Assembly (NCBI GenBank): GCA_036365145.1
Contig: JAEOAD010000199.1
Location: forward strand, 1 to 64,000
Source: Orientallactaga sibirica
Lineage: Eukaryota > Chordata > Mammalia > Rodentia > Dipodidae
DNA: 64,000 nucleotides
Direction: 5' to 3'
A model generated the notes under the pieces. That model did no database searches, was not told the DNA's origin, and worked only from the letters and a program-made list of their open reading frames with translations. Shown here one piece after another: positions 1 to 9,574 of this stretch; position 1 is the stretch's first letter; every line of letters begins with the position of its first letter. The translations under genes and the position numbers were made by a program.

Positions 1-317
1 ACATCTGGGCTGGTTCCATTTCCTAGCTCTTGTGAATAGAATAGCAATAAACACGGATGAACAAGTACCTCTAAGGTAGTGAGACAAGTCCTTAGGATAT
101 ATGCCTAAAATGGTATAGCTGGGTCATATGGTAGATCTATATTTAGCTGTCTCAGGAACCTCCACACTGATTTCTCCAAAGGCTGGACCAGATCGCATTC
201 CCACCAGCATTGTAGAAGTGTTCCTCTTTTTCTGCATCCTCGCCAGCATTTATAGTAATTTGTTTTCACGATGGTAGCCAATCTGACAGGAGTGAGATGG
301 AATCTCAATATAGTTTT
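1..317 (-). mobile_element. LINE-1 fragment, ORF2 C-terminal region (left part)
   Basis: This stretch aligns base for base with the same region of the larger L1 at about 14,370-14,685. On the minus strand, codons from about 353 down to 105 read through the tail of L1 ORF2, including the word SVWRFLRQLNIDLPYDPAIP typical of the ORF2 C-terminal segment. The fragment is cut by the window edge on one side and by a B1 insertion on the other. It resumes at 2489 after a 15-bp target-site duplication (tctcaatatagtttt at 303-317 and 2489-2503). It is a dead fossil. Confidence 0.9.
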
Positions 318-399
318 TTGTTTGTTTGTTTGTTTTGCAAGGTAGGGTCTCACTCTGGTCCAGGCTGACCTGGATTTAACTATGTAGTCTCAGGGTGGC
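318..399 (-). mobile_element. B1-like SINE, 3' half (interrupted)
   Basis: T-rich tail (gtttgtttgtttgtttt) followed by the B1 3' body read in reverse (caaggtagggtctcactctg, tatgtagtctcagggtggc). The SINE is split by the LTR element at 400-2409 and its 5' half continues at 2410-2488. Its insertion into the L1 fragment is marked by the 15-bp target-site duplication at 303-317/2489-2503. Confidence 0.9.
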
Positions 400-788
400 T
401 GTAGCAGGCAGCTTCAGGTTCGCTGAGATGAACTTTCAGACCAGGCACAGTTATGGAAGAAGGGATATTATTTATTGAAGCTTACAGATCCAGGGGAAGT
501 TCCATAATGGCAGAAGAAGTGGCCTGCCTTCACAGAGCCAAGCAGAGAGAGAAAAACCAACCAGGCACCACAGCACACAGAGCAAAACTACAGCCAAAAG
601 GTCACACAGCACACTTCAGGAACTCCTGCTAGGCACATTTGCATATCTTTACAATGGAATCTCAAACCCACCATTAACATCTTAAGACCGGCCCCCAGTA
701 ACATTGCCTCTAGCAAGGTGATTGCAGATGCAAACTATAACTAGTAAAACATTGAATAAATTGGGGGACATGTATTCAAACTACCACA
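400..788 (-). repeat. LTR, left copy (3' LTR of the minus-strand element)
   Basis: 389 bp. Read on the minus strand it starts TGTGGTAG and ends TGCTACA, and carries a polyadenylation signal (caataaataatatccc) near its 3' end. Manual alignment with 2021-2409 gives 8 substitutions and no gaps (about 2%), so the insertion is fairly young. Confidence 0.9.
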
Positions 789-2020
789 TTCCGCCCCTGG
801 CCCCCAATGTATTTAGCTCCTGGCCCCCAATAGATTTATAACTGTCACACATTGTAAATTGTACTCAGTCCAATTTCAAAGGTTCTCACACTCTTGATCA
901 ACTTAAGATAGTGAGTCCTGCAAAATGAAACAAGTTAAATACTTTCAACATGTCAAGGCACAGAGTAAACATTTTTAACTGTATAAGGCATAGCAAGGAG
1001 AGACTAGAACAATGTAAACTCAACCATCATCAGCTGTCATCAAACTTCTGCAGTTCAAGTTCAATATAACCAGAGACTGACAGTCTCTAGGTTTTCCAAT
1101 TCCGCCCCTTCAGCTGGGCAGAGTATCCAGGGAAAACTTTCATCCCATGCCAACACTGCACTCCATGGTAGCCCTTTTGCACAGTCCTGGTATATCAAAA
1201 ACATCTTCAGGTCTCCATGCAAACCACAGTCCATCTTCCAAAGGCTCTTCCAGCCTATTCCTGAGGGTCTTCATGCCCTGCCTCATGCCGCATCTCAGCA
1301 ATGGCTCCTGGAACCGTGTGCAATTCATGACCACTCCATGCATTTTTCATGCTTCCAAAACTAATACCAGGTGTGCAGGACACAGCCATATTCTTAATCC
1401 AGGGACAAAATAAACCATAGCCTTGAAAAGCAGGTTCCTTCTCCAGTCAGCTCTTTCCAAGAATTTGCATTTTTAACAGTCTTTCCTCAGGCATCCTCTC
1501 CATTGTTTTAATGTAAAAGCAGTTGGGCCAACTTCCTTCCACCTTCCTTAAGATTGCTAATGTGTTTGACAATAGCAGCTCCAGTAAACTAAAACCAGTC
1601 TCAGTGCCTTTGCTTTTAACTTGCTTGAGGTTTTCCAACTTAAAATCTTAAAATCTCAGTCCGATATCTTCAGCCAAATACATCAGTCCATTACAAATTT
1701 AACCTTGATCAAACTTTCTGGGCCTGGATAGCAGAATGTAGCCATCCCTTATGCCAGTAGCCCAGTTCCAACAAAGTCGTCTGCAGTCTTTCCTTCCCCT
1801 TAGGAACCTCATAAGCCAAGCCTCGAAGTTCAGTACTATCTGCACTTAGCATTCTCAAACTCTCATCAGAATAGTCCATAAAACTTGGCTTACCACTCCA
1901 GAAGGCATCTTCAGTTGCAAGCACCAAGTCCACGCCCATTCCTCCAAAACAAAGGTTCCAAAAGACGAATATTCACATGATCAGGTTCATCTCACCCCAC
2001 ACTCCTCGGTACCACTTTAC
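789..2020 (-). mobile_element. Interior of the MaLR-like LTR element
   Basis: 1,232 bp between the LTRs with no protease, reverse transcriptase or integrase coding capacity. The longest minus-strand reading frame (1709-1939, 76 codons, beginning MGVDLVLATEDAFWSGKPSF) resembles the short non-gag ORF remnants found in MaLR interiors. I do not assign it a function. On the plus strand an overlapping 88-codon frame at 1147-1413 is probably chance. Confidence 0.75.
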
Positions 2021-2409
2021 TGTAGCAGACAGCTTCAGGTTCGCTGAGATGAACTTTCAGACCAGGCACAGTTATGGAGGAAGGGATATTATTTATTGAA
2101 GCTTACAGATCCAGGGGAAGTTCCATAATGGCAGAAGAAGTGGCCTGCCTTCACAGAGCCAAGCAGAGAGAGAAAAACCAACCAGGCACCACAGCACACA
2201 GAGCAAAACTACAGCCAAAAGGTCACACAGCACACTTCAGGAAATCCTGCTAGGCACATTTGCATATCTTTACAATGGAATCTCAAACCCACCATTAATA
2301 TCTTAAGACCGGCCCCCAGTAACATAGCCTCTAGCAAGGTGATTGCAGATGCAAACTATAACTAGTAAAACATTGAATATATTGGGGGACATATATTCAA
2401 ACTACGACA
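2021..2409 (-). repeat. LTR, right copy (5' LTR of the minus-strand element)
   Basis: 389 bp, the same length as the left copy with 8 differences. The likely primer-binding site lies immediately next to it on the interior side (about 2001-2020). Confidence 0.9.
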
Positions 2410-2488
2410 GTGGACTCAAACTCTCGGTGATCCTCCTACCTCTGCCTCCTGAGTGCTGGGATTAAAGGCGTGCGCCACCACGCCCGGC
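2410..2488 (-). mobile_element. B1-like SINE, 5' half (interrupted)
   Basis: Continues the B1 begun at 318-399: ctcggtgatcctcctacctc ... gcgccaccacgcccggc, ending at the second copy of the L1 target-site duplication. Confidence 0.9.
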
Positions 2489-2533
2489 TCTCAATATAGT
2501 TTTAATCTGCATTTCTGATAACTAGGGATGTAG

Positions 2534-2565
<32 letters not shown>

Positions 2566-2908
2566 GGTTTTGCAAGGTAGGGTCCACTCTGTTCCAGGCT
2601 GACCTGCAATTAACTATGTAGTCTCAGGGTGGCCTCGAACTCTCAGTGATCCTCCTACCTCTGCCTCTCGAGTGCTGGGATAAAGGAGTGCACCACCACG
2701 CCAGCTAGAACTTTTTTTTAAAGATGTTTATATGCAATATATATTTCTTCTTCTGAGAATTCTCTATTTAGTTCCATAGCCCATTTTCCATTGGGTTGTT
2801 TGATTTCCTATTATTTAATTTTTTGAGTTCTTTGTATATCCTAGATATTAACCTTCTGTCAGATGGATAGCTGGCAAAGATTTTCTCCCATGCTGTAGGT
2901 TGCCCCAA
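2489..2908 (-). mobile_element. LINE-1 fragment, ORF2 C-terminal region (right part)
   Basis: Resumes the L1 of 1-317 and aligns with about 14,672-14,912 of the larger L1 (ttctgagaattctctattta, ttttttgagttctttgtata). A second B1 (about 2545-2705) is inserted inside it. It ends at a following DIP-like SINE. Confidence 0.88.
2545..2705 (-). mobile_element. B1-like SINE inserted in L1
   Basis: Poly-T, then ggttttgcaaggtagggtcc and the B1 body to caccaccacgccagc. It is flanked by a duplication of tagaacttttttt on each side. Confidence 0.88.
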
Positions 2909-3112
2909 GATTTATTTTTATTTATTTATTTATTAGAGAGAGAGGGAAAGAGAGAATGAGAATGAGGGTGCCAGGGCCTTCTGCCACTGCAAACAAACTC
3001 CAGATGCATGCGCCACCTTGTGCATCTGGCTCACATGGGACTAGGAGAGCCTATCCAGGGTCCTTAGGCTTCACAGGCATGCACCTTAAGTGCTAAGCCA
3101 TCTCTCCAGCCC
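2909..3112 (-). mobile_element. DIP-like (B2-superfamily) tRNA-derived SINE
   Basis: (TTTA)n/(GA)n tail at the left, then ccagggccttctgccactgc and catctggctcacatgggact, ending taagccatctctccagccc at the right. That right end is the tRNA-like 5' head on the minus strand. This copy has a shortened head. Confidence 0.88.
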
Positions 3113-3329
3113 TGGAAGATTCTTCTTAAATTAAAATTTTCATCTGCCAGAGCTAAAATGTGAAGAGAATGCCTAGGTGTGTGGTCATATGGATGGTCTT
3201 AAAATTATGATGCTCAACAACAGTGAAGGCTTTATTTACTGAAAATGAGTCCTTACCAAGGGATGAGAGTTCTAGGAGATCTGAAATTTGTGTTGTGGCT
3301 CACTCCAAATAAGAGCTCTGGCAGATAAG

Positions 3330-3411
3330 GGCTGGCCTTGAACTCTCAGTGATCCTCCTACCTCTGCCTCCCGAGTGCTGGGATTAAAGGCATGCGCCAC
3401 CACGCCCGGCT
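3330..3411 (-). mobile_element. B1-like SINE, 5' half only
   Basis: ggccttgaactctcagtgat through gcgccaccacgcccggc. The 3' half is missing, so it is a truncated copy. Confidence 0.8.
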
Positions 3412-3927
3412 CCTGGTAGCATAAGGGTCAGCTAGCCTGACATCTGCAGGCTGAACAACGTGAGAACCTGCCTCAAGCAAGGTGGAACATGAGGACCGAC
3501 ACCTGCGGCTGGCGTCTGACCTCCATGATTGTGCCACAGTGTGTGGACATGTCTCCCCACCCCCAAAATTGTATCCCAGAGAACTTGTAACCCCAAGCCC
3601 TACCTGGTCCTAAGCCTCTCTTTTTCCCCTCTGTTGCCATGGATGCACGGTCCGAGTGTTTCTGGCAAGGACTCGGCATGTCACTTCATCCCCTCTCAAG
3701 GATATGGTCCCAGGAATTCTCTCTCCATTATGTGTCCTGTGTCTTTGTTTCCATTTCGGTTTTTCTCTTTGTTGATCCCTATGGGATTGTTCCAATAGTA
3801 CAGCAAACAAGCTGTTACATTTCCCATGTTAAAAATGAAAGACAGAAAAAAAACCCTAACTCAATTCCCTTTCACCTTCAACTACCACCTTAATTGCTTT
3901 CTTTTCTTTTTTTCTAAAAAAAGAATT
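3412..3927. other. Mostly unique sequence; possible old rodent SINE remnant at about 3440-3560
   Basis: The stretch at about 3440-3560 (gaggaccgacacctgcggct, gtctgacctccatgattgtg) recalls the tail of rodent ID/B4-type elements. This is a weak impression from memory. The rest shows no recognisable gene or repeat; short frames on both strands lack coding character. Confidence 0.3.
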
Positions 3928-4078
3928 TTTTTTTTCGGTTTTGTGAGGTAGGGTGTCACTCTGGCTAAGGCTGACCTGGAAGTAACTGTAGTCTCAGGGT
4001 GGCCTTGAACTCAAGGTGATCCTCCTACCTCTGACTCCTGAGTGCTGGGATGAAAGGTGTGCGCCACCATGCCCGGCT
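3928..4078 (-). mobile_element. B1-like SINE
   Basis: Poly-T, ggttttgtgaggtagggtgt, tgtagtctcagggtggcctt, and end gcgccaccatgcccggc. The full body is present. Confidence 0.9.
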
Positions 4079-4085
4079 AGAAATT

Positions 4086-4277
4086 ATATTTTTATTTATT
4101 TATTTGAAGAGAAAAAGGAAGAAAGAGAGAGAGAGACTGGTGTGCCAGGGCCTCCAGCCACTGCAAACGAACTCCAGACACATGCGACCCCTTGTGCATC
4201 TGGCTTATGAGAGTCGAACAAAGATCATTTGGCTTTGCAGGCAAACGCCTTATCTGCTAAGCCATCCCTCCAGCCCT
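4086..4277 (-). mobile_element. DIP-like SINE
   Basis: (TTTA)n and purine-rich tail, then ccagggcctccagccactgc ... gctaagccatccctccagccc. Inserted directly beside the preceding B1. Confidence 0.9.
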
Positions 4278-4281
4278 CCCC

Positions 4282-4424
4282 CCTTTTTGTAAATAGGATC
4301 TCACTCTAGCTCAGGCTGACCTGGAGTTCACTATGTAGTCTCAGGGTGACCTCGAACTCAGTGATCCTCCTACCTCAGCCTCCCAGGTGGTGGGATTAAA
4401 GGTGTGCGCCACCATGCCGGGCTG
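4282..4424 (-). mobile_element. B1-like SINE
   Basis: taaataggatctcactctag ... gcgccaccatgccgggct. Complete but diverged. Confidence 0.87.
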
Positions 4425-4456
4425 CCACCTTTTATTTAGGTCAAAAATCCTTGAGA

Positions 4457-4619
4457 AACTGTGTGTGGTGGTGCATGCCTTTCATTCCCGCACTCAGGAG
4501 GCAGAAGTACGAGGATCGCTGAGAGTTCAAGGCCAGCCTGAGACTACACAGTGAATTCCGGGTCAGCTTGGGTTACAATAAGACCCTACCTTGAAAAACA
4601 AAAACAAACAAACAAAAAA
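4457..4619 (+). mobile_element. B1-like SINE
   Basis: Plus-strand copy: gtgtggtggtgcatgccttt, gagttcaaggccagcctgag, ending in an A-rich (AAAC)n tail. Confidence 0.88.
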
Positions 4620-4627
4620 CTTCTTGA

Positions 4628-4753
4628 GAAACTGGGCATGGTCGGAGGATCACCATGAGTTTGAGGCCACCCTAAGACTACATAGTGAATTTCAGGTCAG
4701 CCTGAGCTAGAGTGGGACCCTACCTGTAAACACCAAAAAAAAAAAAAAAACCT
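4628..4753 (+). mobile_element. B1-like SINE with internal deletion
   Basis: Starts gaaactgggcatggtcggag, so the usual segment 'ggcgcacgcctttaatccca'...'gaggcagag' is missing between 'catggt' and 'cggagga'. The 3' part and a 15-A tail are intact. Confidence 0.82.
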
Positions 4754-4834
4754 TATACAGCCATGAATTCTTCCCTTTGCCTCTCATCTCAGCGCAGACC
4801 TCAGTACAGAGGGAATGGGACTACAGGCCCTCGT

Positions 4835-4950
4835 GCTGCTAGTCTGACTTTATGTGGGTTCTGGGGATCTGGCTCACACTTGCGCTCTAACAGCCCCCCC
4901 CCAATCTCTGCTGCTTTCTCTATCTCTTAAATAAATAAAAAAATAAATTT
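4835..4950 (+). mobile_element. Probable DIP-like SINE 3' remnant
   Basis: ctttatgtgggttctgggga, then a pyrimidine run and (AAAT)n. The tail structure matches the SINE but the order of the body is scrambled, so the call is weak. Confidence 0.4.
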
Positions 4951-4967
4951 TTTTAAAAATGTCAGCC

Positions 4968-5145
4968 TGGAGATAGGGCTTAGTGTTAAAGCACTTACCT
5001 GTGAAACCTAAGTATTCAGATTCAGTTCCCCAGTACCCATGTAAGCCAGATGCACAAGGTGGTGCATGTGTCTGGAGTTCTTCCTTGTGTGCTCATTCTC
5101 CCTTTATATTTGCCTCTTTCTCCCTCAAATAAATATTTTTTTATA
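4968..5145 (+). mobile_element. DIP-like SINE
   Basis: gcctggagatagggcttagt head, B-box-like gattcagttccccagtaccc, then gtgtctggagttcttccttg and an A-rich tail. The segment usually reading gcagtggctggaggccctgg is deleted. Confidence 0.85.
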
Positions 5146-5208
5146 AAAAGACTCTTCTCTATCTCTCACTTTCTGCTTGCAAATAAATAAATTAAAATAA
5201 CAAATAAG

Positions 5209-5412
5209 GGGGGTAGATAAGGCCCTTGCTACAAAGCCAAAGGACTCATATTTGATTCCCTAGGACCCTCATAAGCTAGATGCACAAAGTGGCACATGCA
5301 TCTAGAGTTCATTTATAGTGGCTAGAGGCCCTGGCACACCCATTCTCTCTGTCTTTTTTTCTCTCTATCTCTGCTTGCAAATAAATAAAATTAAAAATAT
5401 ATATATATATAA
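5209..5412 (+). mobile_element. DIP-like SINE
   Basis: ataaggcccttgctacaaag, gattccctaggaccctcata, gagttcatttatagtggcta; ends in AT-rich (TA)n. Confidence 0.86.
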
Positions 5413-5526
5413 AAGAACTGTCCCAACATGGCGTTTATAACATGCTCCACCACCAAGCAGTTGCACAGTGAAGGGCAGTCAAGTTTGTCTTATGACTGTT
5501 CTATTGTTGTCACTGATCTTAGTGGT

Positions 5527-5542
5527 TTATTTATTAATATAT

Positions 5543-5589
<47 letters not shown>

Positions 5590-5760
5590 TTTGGAGGGAG
5601 AGAGAGAATATGGGTGCACCAAGGCATCCAGCCACTGCAAAAGAACTCCAGATGCATGTGCCTCATTGTGCATCTGGCTTACGTGTGTTCTAGAGAATCA
5701 AACTGGGATCCTTTGGCTGTGCAGAGAAAAGCCTTAACCACTAAGCCATCTCTCCAACAA
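5527..5760 (-). mobile_element. DIP-like SINE with expanded (ATTT)n tail
   Basis: Inserted at the end of duplication copy 1. Tail is (ATTT)n at about 5540-5592, then ccagccactgcaaaagaact ... ctaagccatctctccaac. Confidence 0.9.
5540..5592. repeat. (ATTT)n microsatellite
   Basis: About 13 tetramers, grown from the SINE A-rich tail. Confidence 0.95.
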
Positions 5761-5771
5761 CCCCCCTCTTA

Positions 5772-5970
5772 AAAATTTTTATTTCCCTATTCGACAGAGA
5801 AAGAGGCATAGAGAGAGAAAATGGGTACATCATGGCCTCCAGCCACTCCAAATGAATTCCAAATGCATGACCCCCTTGTGCATCTGCCTTATGTAGGTCC
5901 TGGGGAATCGAACCTGGGTCCTTTGGCTTTGAAGGCAGTGCCTTAACTGCTAAGTCATCTCTCTAGCCTG
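5772..5970 (-). mobile_element. DIP-like SINE
   Basis: aaaatgggtacatcatggcc, gaatcgaacctgggtccttt (B-box region), end taagtcatctctctagcc. Confidence 0.88.
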
Positions 5971-6087
5971 AGAAAAGTTTTTTTTTCAGGCTAGCCCAAC
6001 AGACTGGCCTTCTTACCACCACCCTGGGATATCCCAGGGACCTCACATGAAAGTGAGACTCAGGGTCATGCTAAAAACTTGAGATCT

Positions 6088-6330
6088 TGGGCTGGAGAGA
6101 TGGTTTAGCAGTTGAGGCACTTGCCTGTGAAGCCTAAGGACCCATGTTCACCCCTCCAGATCCCACAGAAGCCAGATGCACAAAGGTGAGGCAAGCACAA
6201 GGTTGCACATGCCTACTAGGTGGCTCAAGCATCTGTAATTTAATTTCAATGACTGAGGCCCTGGTGCACCATTACTCTGTGTGTGTCTCTCTAAACCTCT
6301 GTCTCTCTCTAAAATAATAAAAATAAAAAG
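6088..6330 (+). mobile_element. DIP-like SINE with internal insertion
   Basis: Well-preserved head gggctggagagatggtttag. An extra stretch of about 35 bp lies between gatgcacaaaggtgaggcaa and gctcaagcatctgtaattta. The tail is AT-rich. Confidence 0.87.
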
Positions 6331-6337
6331 AACTTTT

Positions 6338-6565
6338 GGGGATGGAGTGATGGCTTAGCAGTTAAGGCGTTTGCCTGCAAAGCAAAAGGATCCTGCTTTG
6401 ATTCTCCAGGATCCACGAAAGGCAAATGCACAAGGGGGCACATTCATCTGGAATTCATTTACAGTGGCTGGATGCCCTGGCATGCCCATATTCTCTCTCT
6501 CTGCCTCTTTATTTCAAATGAATAAATGAGTAAGTCAGTAAGTAAATAAATAAATATTTAAGAAA
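6338..6565 (+). mobile_element. DIP-like SINE
   Basis: gatggagtgatggcttagca, tttgattctccaggatccac, gaattcatttacagtggctg, then (TAAA)n. Confidence 0.88.
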
Positions 6566-6579
6566 ATCACCTGCCTCAG

Positions 6580-6770
6580 CCTGGAGATAAGGCTTAGTGG
6601 TAAGGCACTTGCCTGTAAAGCCTAAGGATTCAGATTCAGTTCCCCAGTACCCATGTAAGCCAGATGCACAAGGTGGTGCATGTGTCTGGAGTTGGCCCTG
6701 GTGTGCTCATTCTCCCTCTCTATTTGCCTCTTTCTCTCTCAAATAAATATATTTTTCTTAAAAAGACTCT
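6580..6770 (+). mobile_element. DIP-like SINE
   Basis: Counterpart of 4968-5145. It shares the rare wording gattcagttccccagtaccc and the same internal deletion zone (ggagttggccctggtgtgct). Confidence 0.86.
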
Positions 6771-6825
6771 TCTCTATCTCTCCCTTTCTGCTTGCAAATC
6801 AATAAATTAAATAAAAAATGAGGGG

Positions 6826-7036
6826 GTCAGTTAAAGCACTTGCCTGTAAAGCCAAAGGACTCAGATTCGATTCCCTAGGACCCTCATAAGCTAGATGCAC
6901 AAAGTGGCACATGCATCTAGAGTTCATTTACAGTGGCTAGAGGCCCTAGCATGTCCATTTTCTGTCTTTTTTCTATCTCTGTCACTGCTTTCAAATAAAT
7001 AAAATTAAAAATTAAAAAATATATACATATATATAT
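6826..7036 (+). mobile_element. DIP-like SINE
   Basis: Counterpart of 5209-5412: ggactcagattcgattccct, then (TA)n. Confidence 0.86.
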
Positions 7037-7245
7037 ATGAAGTGTCCCAACATGGTGTCTATAATATGCTCCACCACTGAGCAGTTGCACAGTGAGAGGC
7101 AGTCAAGTTTGGCTTATGACTGTTCTATTGTCACTGATCTTAGTGGTTTTAGGATTGTGGGCCATGGGTTTAACAAGGTTGAGGGACCAGCAGAGAATTT
7201 AGATGTGATTCCTTTATCTCCATCTCAATGGGAAATGGAGCTAGC

Positions 7246-7462
7246 AGGGCTGGAGCACTGGGTTAGTGGTTAAGGCACTTACCTGCAAAGCCAAAAGACC
7301 ATGGTTCAATTCCCCAGGACCCACATAAGCCAGATGCTCAATGTGGCGCATGTGTCTGGAGTTCATTTGCAGTGGCTGAAATCCCTGGTGTGCCCATTCT
7401 CCCTACCCCGTGCCCCGTCTCTGCCTCATTATCTGTCAAATAAATAAACATATATATTTAGA
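7246..7462 (+). mobile_element. DIP-like SINE
   Basis: cagggctggagcactgggtt, ggttcaattccccaggaccc, gcatgtgtctggagttcatt, AT-rich tail. Confidence 0.9.
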
Positions 7463-7572
7463 AATGGACACAGCATCCCAGCCCAGAGGTTGGCAATGTT
7501 TTAGCTTTCTTGGTTTTCACCTGATGCGTTGCTAAGGGAAGGGATGGGACAAGCAGAGGCCATTCAACTGAA

Positions 7573-7822
7573 GGCTGGAGATATGGCTTAGCAGTTAAGG
7601 CATTTGCCTGCAAAGCCAAAGGATCCTGGTGCAACTCTCCTGGACCCATGTAAGCCAGATGCACATGGTGGCATATGCATCTGGAGTTCGTTTGCAGTGG
7701 CTGGTGGCCCTGGCACATCTGTTCCCTCCCTCCTTCTTTCTCTCCCTCCCTTTCTCTTCCTCTCCCTTTCTCTGTCTCTAATAAGTAAATAAATATAAAT
7801 TAAAAATAAAATAAAATAAAAC
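7573..7822 (+). mobile_element. DIP-like SINE
   Basis: aaggctggagatatggctta through gagttcgtttgcagtggctg. A long CT-rich tract then leads to an (AAAAT)n tail. Confidence 0.9.
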
Positions 7823-8089
7823 CTCTTCCTTGTGCAGCCACCACATGTATGGAAAGTAAGAGAAAAGAGAAAGAGAACACCCAGACTTGATCTCTACAGA
7901 CAGACAGTTTATTGACAGGTACAGTGAGGGGTAGCAGCCTTCTGGCGGGATGAAGGCTGAAGCACTGAGCCAGGCCGGGGTGCAAGCTTATAAGGAGGAT
8001 TGTAAGAAAAACAGACCAGACCAGCTGCTGGTCGAAGGGAAGTAGATGATAAGGAACTTTAGTTATTTGTTTCTTTACTCAGAATAAGT

Positions 8090-8337
8090 TTTTAATTTAT
8101 TTTTTATTTTTTTATTTGAGAGAGAGAGAGAGAGATGGAGGGAGGAATAGGCAGAGAGAGAATGGATACACCAGGCCTTTTCAGCTGCTGTGAACAAACT
8201 CCAGATGCATGCACCCCCTTGTGCACATGTGCCACATTTCATGCTTGCATCACTTTTCTGTCTGGCTAAACGTGGGACCTAGAGATTTTAACAAGTGTTC
8301 TTAGGCTCCTTAACCATTAAGCCATCTTTCCAGCCCC
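8090..8337 (-). mobile_element. DIP-like SINE
   Basis: (TTTA)/(GA)n tail, ccagatgcatgcaccccctt, end taagccatctttccagccc. An extra stretch of about 30 bp (catttcatgcttgcatcact) lies in the middle. Confidence 0.87.
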
Positions 8338-8539
8338 CCCCCTTTTTTAGCAAAATTATCTAGGGAGGATGTCCCATAAGATGTTTTCTGTTCCCTCAAG
8401 GTTTCCTGAGCTAAGGGAAGTTTATTACTGGGGAGCTGACAGGCTGGTCAAGGCCACATGTTTCTGAGGCTTCTTTATTGGCTGCTGGTCTTAGGGATCG
8501 TTATTAACTCTTTTTGAATTTTTGGATTTTTTATTTTTT

Positions 8540-8696
8540 GTTTTTTGTTTTTTGGTGTTTCAAGGTAGGGTCTCACTCTGGCCCAGGCTGACCTGTAATT
8601 AACTATGTAGTCTCAGGGTGGCCTCGAACTCATGGTGACCCTCCTATCTCTTCCTCCCGAGTGCTGGGATTAAAGGCATGCACCACCACGCCCGGC
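8540..8696 (-). mobile_element. B1-like SINE
   Basis: T-rich tail, tcaaggtagggtctcactct ... tgcaccaccacgcccggc. Complete. Confidence 0.91.
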
Positions 8697-9059
8697 CTCT
8701 TTAGTTCCCTCTAGTTTTCAGAGAAGGCTTTCAACCCTTTACCACCACTGCCCCAAATCCCAGTTGCCAGGTGACAGCTGCACACCTTCACCCTCTCTGG
8801 GTGCCTGTAGTTCTCACTTTCCTCTGTGAATTCTGTCAACTATGTGTTAATGACGAGGAGGCTCTAACCAGGCCCAGGAGGATAGGAGGTCAAGTACAAG
8901 GAGCTCTTTCTCCTGCCCTTTGCGAATACCCCACATTTGCCTCACCTCTAAATGGAAGCACTCACATGCCCTCAATCATTGGGCCATGTGAATGTTCAGT
9001 TCTGCCTCCCCAGGTTTGCTTGAACATATCTCCTCAATTTTGTTCCATGATTTTTTCTT
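8697..9059. other. Unique sequence, nothing recognised
   Basis: No repeat family or gene recognised, apart from the possible LTR edge near 8775. A plus-strand frame at 8771-9088 lacks any recognisable domain and runs into a SINE tail, so I regard it as chance. Confidence 0.5.
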
Positions 9060-9268
9060 TGAAAAATATTATTTATTTATTTGTTTGAGAGAGAGGCAGA
9101 GGAAGAGAGAGAGAGAATGGGTGTGCCAGGTCCTCCAGCCACTGCAAGTGAACTCCAGATGTGTGTGCCCCCTTGTGCATCTGGCTGATGTGGGTACTGG
9201 GGAATTGAACCTGGATCCTTTGCCTTGGCAGGAAAGGCCTTAACTGGTAATATATCTTCTCCAGCCCT
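9060..9268 (-). mobile_element. DIP-like SINE
   Basis: gagagagaatgggtgtgcca, cttgtgcatctggctgatgt, gggaattgaacctggatcct, end cttctccagccc. Confidence 0.9.
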
Positions 9269-9274
9269 GAAAAA

Positions 9275-9486
9275 GATTTTTGAATTAATTTATTTTATTT
9301 ATTTGAGGGGGAGCAAGGGAAGCAGATAGAGAGAAAATGGGCACGCCAGGGCCTTCAGCCACTGCAAATGAACTCCAGACACATGCACCACCTTGTGCAT
9401 CTGGCTTATGCGGGCCCTGGGGAAGCGAAATTGGGTCCTTTGGCTTTCCAGGCAAGTGCCTTAACTGCTAAGACATCTCTCCAGCC
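9275..9486 (-). mobile_element. DIP-like SINE
   Basis: attttatttatttgaggggg tail, ccagggccttcagccactgc, ctaagacatctctccagcccc. Confidence 0.9.
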
Positions 9487-9574
9487 CCATCATTTTTCCC
9501 CCAAGGTCTTGCCCTTCCCTCTTTTCCCTCCCTTCCTTCCTGCCTTTCTTTAGAGGCAAGCCCGACAGACTGAC

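Larger units (their letters stand above)
400..2409 (-). mobile_element. Non-autonomous LTR retrotransposon, MaLR/ERVL-like, complete with two LTRs
   Basis: Two 389-bp direct repeats (400-788 and 2021-2409), each bounded TG...CA, flank a 1,232-bp interior. Read on the minus strand, the segment after the first LTR begins with a likely primer-binding site, gtggtaccgaggagtg (tRNA-Leu-like, as I recall for MaLR/ERVL elements). A purine-rich tract (gggggccaggggcggaa) precedes the second LTR. The short interior has no gag-pol genes, so it must have been mobilised in trans. The insertion split a B1, and the flanks gtggc/gtgga suggest a degenerate 5-bp target duplication, as expected for class III elements. 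The family assignment is inference; the structure is directly visible. Confidence 0.85.
4966..5531 (+). repeat. Segmental duplication, copy 1 (contains two DIP-like SINEs)
   Basis: Matches 6577-7149 across two SINEs, the spacer between them and about 120 bp of non-SINE sequence (tcccaacatggcgtttataa, gctccaccaccaagcagttg). Shared unique sequence shows block duplication rather than independent SINE insertion. Divergence is about 10% by eye, with short indels. Confidence 0.82.
6577..7149 (+). repeat. Segmental duplication, copy 2
   Basis: Partner of 4966-5531, offset about 1.61 kb. It includes the SINEs at 6580-6770 and 6826-7036 and the trailing unique block (gtcccaacatggtgtctata ... gatcttagtggtttt). 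Copy 2 continues into unique sequence where copy 1 is interrupted by a later SINE. Confidence 0.82.
7833..8775 (-). mobile_element. Possible solo LTR, interrupted by two SINEs
   Basis: The non-SINE sequence here reads on the minus strand like an LTR: a TATA-like ccttataagc (about 7989), then, about 90 bp downstream, gtcaataaactgtctgtctg with a polyadenylation signal, then a CT-rich end. I see no second LTR and no clear target duplication. The outer boundaries are guesses based on TG/CA ends. DIP-like (8090-8337) and B1 (8540-8696) SINEs interrupt it. Confidence 0.35.

Noticed and set aside
1709..1939. Host gene exon for the 76-codon frame
   Set aside because: Lies inside the LTR element interior between matching LTRs; best explained as element sequence.
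5428..5772. 114-codon ORF with a repeated IYLF stretch
   Set aside because: The repeat is the (ATTT)n SINE tail translated.
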